Part shown: piece after piece, positions 60,012 through 64,000 of the stretch
How the letters are laid out: each line of letters opens with the position of its first letter
Numbering within the stretch: position 1 is the stretch's first letter
Assembly (NCBI RefSeq): GCF_000775915.1
Contig: NZ_BBLT01000015.1
Span: forward strand, 1-64,000
Length of the DNA stretch: 64,000 nt
Direction of reading: 5' to 3'
Origin: Sporocytophaga myxococcoides
GTDB lineage: Bacteria > Bacteroidota > Bacteroidia > Cytophagales > Cytophagaceae
Translations under genes and position numbers: made by a program
Notes under the pieces: model-generated
Databases searched by the model: none
What the model saw: the letters and a program-made list of their open reading frames with translations, nothing else
What the model was told of the DNA's origin: nothing

Positions 60012-61985
60012 ATGAAAAAGCCCTTAAACGTTACCCAGAAATTAATTCAGTCTCATCTTGTAAAGGGAGAAATGATTCCCGGAACTGAAATAGGTATTCG
60101 CATCGATCAAACCCTTACTCAGGATGCTACCGGCACCATGGTCATGTTGGAACTGGAAGCGATGGGAATTTCAAAAATTAAAACCGAATTATCCGTTCAA
60201 TATGTAGATCATAATCTGCTTCAGGAAGATTTTAAAAACGCTGATGACCATTTATTTTTAAGAACTGCAGCACAGAAATTCGGCCTTTGGTACAGCAGAG
60301 CCGGCAATGGAGTAAGTCATCCGGTGCATATGGAAAGATTTGGTATCCCGGGAAAATCTATGGCTGGCTCCGACAGTCATACTCCTGCAGCCGGTGCCAT
60401 TGGTATGCTTGCATTGGGTGCCGGGGGACTGGATGTTGCATTTTCAATGGCAGGTGAACCATTACATTTCAAGATGCCCAGAATCATGGGAGTTAAGCTG
60501 GTTGGAAAACTACCTGACTGGGTAAGTGCAAAAGATATCATCCTTGAAATGCTCAGGCGTTATGGAGTTAATGGAGGAAGAGGAATTATCTTTGAATATT
60601 ACGGTCCAGGATTAGAAAGCCTTTCTGCAATGGATCGACACGTAATTGCCAATATGGGTACGGAACTTGGGGCTACTACAACTGTTTTCCCTTCTGATCA
60701 TGAAGTAAAAAGATTTCTGAAAGTTCAGGAAAGAGAAAAGGACTGGGTTGAAATTGTTGCTGACCAGGGAGCTTCTTATGATCTTGCCGATGAAATTAAT
60801 TTATCAGAGCTGGAGCCTTTGATAGCTTGTCCAAGCAGTCCGGGAAATGTTGTAAAGGTTAAAGACGTTGCCGGAACTCCGATCTCTCAGGTTGTTATCG
60901 GTTCATCTGCAAACCCTGGTATCCGTGATTTCTGGATTGCAGGTGAAATAGTTAAAGATAAGACAATAAATCCATCTATATCCCTTGACATTAATCCTAC
61001 CTCCAGACAAGTTATAGAAAATCTTATTCAGATGGGCTCCCTTGCCAATCTGGTAAAGTCAGGAGCCAGATTTCATCAGGCAGGCTGCTTGGGTTGTATA
61101 GGCATGGGACAAGCTCCTGCCTACGGAAAAAATAGCCTGAGAACGGTACCGAGAAACTTCCCTGGACGTTCCGGGACTCTTGATGATAAAGTCTATCTTT
61201 GCAGCCCCGAAACCGCAGCTGCTTCAGCTCTCACAGGCGCAATTACTGACCCAAGAGATATGGAGCACTTATATGGAATGAAATATCCACATTACAAGAA
61301 TTCTGAAAAAGAAATTATAAACACCTCAATGCTACTTGCCCCATCTGCAGGAACAAGCGGGGAATTGGAAAAAGGTCCCAACATTAAATCTTTCCCTGAT
61401 TTCAGTCCACTCCCAGATACATTTGAAGCCCCTGTTCTACTTAAGATGGGCGATAATATCTCTACGGATGAAATTCTGAAAGCAGGAGTTAAAGTGCTTT
61501 CCTATCGTAGCAACATTCCTGAAATAAGTAAGTGGAGTTTTAATATAATAGACAGTCAGTTTTATGTTAAAGCGATTAAAGCACAGGAAACTTATGGAGG
61601 ACATATAGTAGTAGCCGGGCATAACTATGCTCAGGGATCAAGCAGAGAGCATGCAGCAATAGCTCCCAGATATATCGGACAAATTGCAGTCATCGCTAAA
61701 AGCTATGCACGCCTTGGCTGGCAGAATCTGATCAATTTCGGAATTATTCCATTTGAATTCATAAATGAATCAGATTATGATACCATTGATCCGAATGATG
61801 AAATCAGAATATCAGGAATAACTGACAGCTTCTTAAAAAACACCGAGCATGTTGCTCTGAATATGACTAAAAATCTTAAATATCGTTTAACCCATGGTCT
61901 GAGCGAAAGACAGACGGAAGTACTTCTTCATGGAGGAATCATCAATTTTCACAAAAGCAGAGAACTTGTGCATTCGAAAGGCTAG
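60012..61985 (+). CDS. Aconitate hydratase (short putative-aconitase type)
   Basis: 657 residues, the length of the compact aconitase type found in many Bacteroidota and thermophiles. The [4Fe-4S] cluster Cys residues lie in AGCLGCIGMGQAP (two) and probably LIACPSSPGNV. Active-site blocks include GIPGKSMAGSDSHTPAAGAI and SPGNVVKVKDVAG in the main domain, and the swivel domain GDNISTDEILKAG then GHNYAQGSSREHAAIAPRYI with S-S-R. It isomerises citrate and isocitrate in the TCA cycle. Cytosolic. On the plus strand, ending 85 bp before a hairpin that also serves the convergent gene. Confidence 0.93.
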   Translation: MKKPLNVTQKLIQSHLVKGEMIPGTEIGIRIDQTLTQDATGTMVMLELEAMGISKIKTELSVQYVDHNLLQEDFKNADDHLFLRTAAQKFGLWYSRAGNGVSHPVHMERFGIPGKSMAGSDSHTPAAGAIGMLALGAGGLDVAFSMAGEPLHFKMPRIMGVKLVGKLPDWVSAKDIILEMLRRYGVNGGRGIIFEYYGPGLESLSAMDRHVIANMGTELGATTTVFPSDHEVKRFLKVQEREKDWVEIVADQGASYDLADEINLSELEPLIACPSSPGNVVKVKDVAGTPISQVVIGSSANPGIRDFWIAGEIVKDKTINPSISLDINPTSRQVIENLIQMGSLANLVKSGARFHQAGCLGCIGMGQAPAYGKNSLRTVPRNFPGRSGTLDDKVYLCSPETAAASALTGAITDPRDMEHLYGMKYPHYKNSEKEIINTSMLLAPSAGTSGELEKGPNIKSFPDFSPLPDTFEAPVLLKMGDNISTDEILKAGVKVLSYRSNIPEISKWSFNIIDSQFYVKAIKAQETYGGHIVVAGHNYAQGSSREHAAIAPRYIGQIAVIAKSYARLGWQNLINFGIIPFEFINESDYDTIDPNDEIRISGITDSFLKNTEHVALNMTKNLKYRLTHGLSERQTEVLLHGGIINFHKSRELVHSKG

Positions 61986-62069
61986 CAATTAGAGGTAATC
62001 CATTATCTGACTGAAATCCTTTTACATTCTGTATATCTCTTCATGTTAACGCCCTTGTTATAAATAAAA

Positions 62070-62091
62070 AGGCACGCATTATTGCGTGCCT
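62070..62091. terminator. Terminator between aconitase and the delta-60 gene
   Basis: AGGCACGCA (62070-62078) pairs perfectly with TGCGTGCCT (62083-62091) around a 4-base loop. The minus-strand tail is TTTTTATTTAT, so it best terminates the minus-strand gene at 62114. It may also stop the aconitase transcript. Confidence 0.85.
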
Positions 62092-62113
62092 GATATTAAT
62101 AGTCTTAATGCAA

Positions 62114-63544
62114 TTACTGAACTATCAACTTCCCATTTATCTTCTTTGCCTCTTGAGACCAAACTTCATAAAAATAAATCCCTTTTTCAAGCTCCTTGAT
62201 GTCTATAGTATTCATCATGTCAGATAAAACAATGCTCTTCTTCAAGGCTCCTGAGCTTGAGATAATTTTTAACTCTGCCCCCTCACTTGACTCAGGCAGT
62301 TCAAGAGTTATATTAGTTAAAGCAGGGTTAGGGTATAATTTAAATACCTTATTAAATCCTGCATCTAAAACGTTTGCAACCGGTGATAAAGATCCATTTA
62401 AGCGAACCAAATGTGGATGTTCCAAATCCGCATAACGTAAGAAATAACCCCCAATTAAAATTTTACTATCAGCATCTAATTCGGTAGCAAATACAGGTAA
62501 ATTAGGCCCTATTTCCAAGCTAAAGGTAGGATCATCGGTACCATCTGCGTTTAATCTGCTAAGGTATTTTTCTAAATTTTTATTGAAGGTATTAAATTCT
62601 CCCCCTATAATTATCTTTCCATCTTTCTGTATAGTTACAGAGTGGATATCCTCATCAGCCCCAGTCCCCATAGCAAAATTATTATCAATCGTTCCATCGC
62701 TGTTAATCCTTACCAAATAATTCTTAGATATACTCTTATACTTTGTAAATGCTCCTCCTAGGATGATCTTTCCATCAGATTGAAGAGCCATATCCCACAC
62801 TTCTCCATTAGTCCCTGTGCTGCTATTAAATGTATTGTCTTTTGAGCCATTAGCATTGACTCTGACAACACCTTGAGCTGCTGCACCATTATAAGTCGAA
62901 AAAAGCCCGGCTGCCAATATTTGCTGATCTGGTTGAATAATAATAGATCTTGGTTCTCCATTCAATCCTGTACCAACAACAAAGGTATCATCTTTTGCCC
63001 CTGTTGAGGTAAGTCTAACGACTCTATTAATGCTACTGTTGTTAAAAACAGTAAAAGCCCCTCCTACAATAATTTTAGTATCTTCCTGAATTGCGATTGC
63101 ATATATAATATTATTAAATCCCTCTCCAATGTTAAATGTTTTATCATAAGTTCCATCCGGATTTAATCTTGCAAGTCTGTTTGTCCCTTCACCGTTATAA
63201 CTAAAGAATGAACCACCTATTAAAATTTTACCATCCTTTTGTATTTCCACAGCATGAATATTGCTGTTAGCTCCTGTACCTCCAGGATTAAAGGTCTCAT
63301 CCAGGGAACCGTCCTCGTTTAATCGTGCTATTCTATTTACGGTTTTTCCATTATAACTCGTAAACTCTCCTGCAACAATTATTTTCCCATCTGACAATAC
63401 TTTAATAACTCTCACATGTGAATTAAATTTACTTGCTACAAACGATTCATCTATCGTTCCTGCCTGACCTAATACTTCATTAGCAAAGGGAAAAGCTAAC
63501 AGACAAACAAGTAATGCATAAAAAAGTGTAGAGATTTTTCTCAT
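62114..63544 (-). CDS. Secreted delta-60 repeat (beta-propeller) protein with T9SS sorting domain
   Basis: 476 residues. Signal peptide MRKISTLFYALLVCLLAFPF. From about residue 28 to 390 there are seven repeats of about 53 residues with the core (V/I)-x-x-(I/V)-x-x-Q-x-D-G-K-I-(I/L)-(I/V)-G-G-x-F-x-x-(Y/F)-N, then R-(L/I)-N-x-D-G-(S/T)-x-D-x-x-F. These are delta-60 (DUF5122) repeats, which fold as a propeller. The C-terminus (KLYPNPALTNITLELPESSE ... KGIYFYEVWSQ ... GKLIVQ) is a type A T9SS sorting domain. A surface protein with unknown partner. Confidence 0.87.
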   Translation of the reverse strand: MRKISTLFYALLVCLLAFPFANEVLGQAGTIDESFVASKFNSHVRVIKVLSDGKIIVAGEFTSYNGKTVNRIARLNEDGSLDETFNPGGTGANSNIHAVEIQKDGKILIGGSFFSYNGEGTNRLARLNPDGTYDKTFNIGEGFNNIIYAIAIQEDTKIIVGGAFTVFNNSSINRVVRLTSTGAKDDTFVVGTGLNGEPRSIIIQPDQQILAAGLFSTYNGAAAQGVVRVNANGSKDNTFNSSTGTNGEVWDMALQSDGKIILGGAFTKYKSISKNYLVRINSDGTIDNNFAMGTGADEDIHSVTIQKDGKIIIGGEFNTFNKNLEKYLSRLNADGTDDPTFSLEIGPNLPVFATELDADSKILIGGYFLRYADLEHPHLVRLNGSLSPVANVLDAGFNKVFKLYPNPALTNITLELPESSEGAELKIISSSGALKKSIVLSDMMNTIDIKELEKGIYFYEVWSQEAKKINGKLIVQ

Positions 63545-64000
63545 AGGTTCACTTTAAGAATTTAAAATTTAGAAAAGTAAGTAATAACAAAATGATATAG
63601 CATATATACGTGAACGACTTCTTTAATGTTAATAGGATCTACTTCATTTATATAACAGTTAGCATTTATTTTAGGTCCTTGGCAATCAAAACCACAGCTC
63701 ATTATTCCAGCTTAGTTCTTTCTAACATACCAGGTAGCTTAATAATTAGGCATTGGAATTTGCATACGAATATTAATCTTGAAAAGATTGATTATTCAAT
63801 CCAATATTAACTGGAAAGAGAATCAAAAATACAATCAGTGAATAGAGGGCTGGCATTAAATATCAGTATAAATACTGAGGTTCTTTTTTATTTAAAAAAT
63901 TCTAAAGGTAAAAATAACCCGAACCAATATAAGTTTGGCTTTAAAAGATCTTTTGAAAACTTGAGGTTACAAATCTTAATTCATACAGCTTCTTGGTAAA
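63545..64000. other. Intergenic right edge, no gene seen
   Basis: About 450 bp upstream of the delta-60 gene. Short frames here lack family resemblance, start logic and flanking signals. It should hold the promoter of the minus-strand gene starting at 63544. Confidence 0.35.

Noticed and set aside
63610-63810. 66-codon frame at the right edge
   Set aside because: No signal peptide, family match or ribosome binding site; located in the upstream region of the delta-60 gene.

Overview
This 64 kb window is AT-rich bacterial chromosome that looks like a gliding, cellulose- or soil-type member of the Bacteroidota (Cytophagales). The evidence is a set of secreted multidomain proteins ending in type IX secretion (T9SS) C-terminal sorting domains, weak Shine-Dalgarno sequences, YwqK/MORN, SprB, GEVED and delta-60 repeat proteins, and a Crp-like regulator of the Bacteroidota type. 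The genus (for example Sporocytophaga) is a guess. I saw no tRNA, rRNA, CRISPR array or plasmid/phage backbone.

Layout. 1-0.8 kb: REP-like palindromes and a truncated REP-associated transposase (RAYT) sit inside a broken HAD phosphatase gene. 1.2-16.7 kb: a surface and secretion region with an outer-membrane protein, a MITE-like element, a YwqK/MORN lipoprotein, a triple LamG protein, a 1095-residue PKD/GEVED/SprB protein, and two beta-helix paralogues plus the remnant of a third. 16.1-18.7 kb and 19.0-19.8 kb: gene-poor decayed DNA. 19.8-29.8 kb: chemotaxis module A. 29.9-36.9 kb: metabolic and stress genes (3-hydroxyisobutyrate-dehydrogenase-like, Mn catalase flanked by two DUF4142 lipoproteins, sulfatase). 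37.7-51.5 kb: chemotaxis modules B and C in tandem. 51.6-64 kb: IS4 remnant, small enzymes and regulators, NYN-LOTUS protein, CoA-transferase, aconitase, and a delta-60 T9SS protein.

The most interesting part is the chemosensory DNA. A conserved order recurs: membrane HAMP-GAF-PAS protein with no known output domain; a 238-239 residue protein carrying a CheZ-like D-x3-Q motif; a STAS protein lacking the usual phosphorylatable serine; CheY; CheA; CheW; MCP; CheR; CheD; CheB. The three copies have decayed in a complementary way. A has lost cheD and cheB. B has lost its STAS gene, cheA and cheW. C is intact for cheY-A-W-R-D-B, but lacks its own GAF and CheZ-like genes and has gained a porin and a histidine-kinase-like protein without the phospho-accepting histidine. 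Together they may form one mosaic pathway. The two MCPs end in CheR/CheB-tether-like pentapeptides, and most accessory proteins of the cluster end in Phe.

The window is unusually rich in frameshifted genes (HAD, beta-helix 3, T9SS fragment, cheD, cheB, STAS-B, cheA-B, cheW-B, PLAT-like, IS4, tautomerase, Crp). Many differ from intact relatives by single bases, so true decay must be separated from sequencing error.
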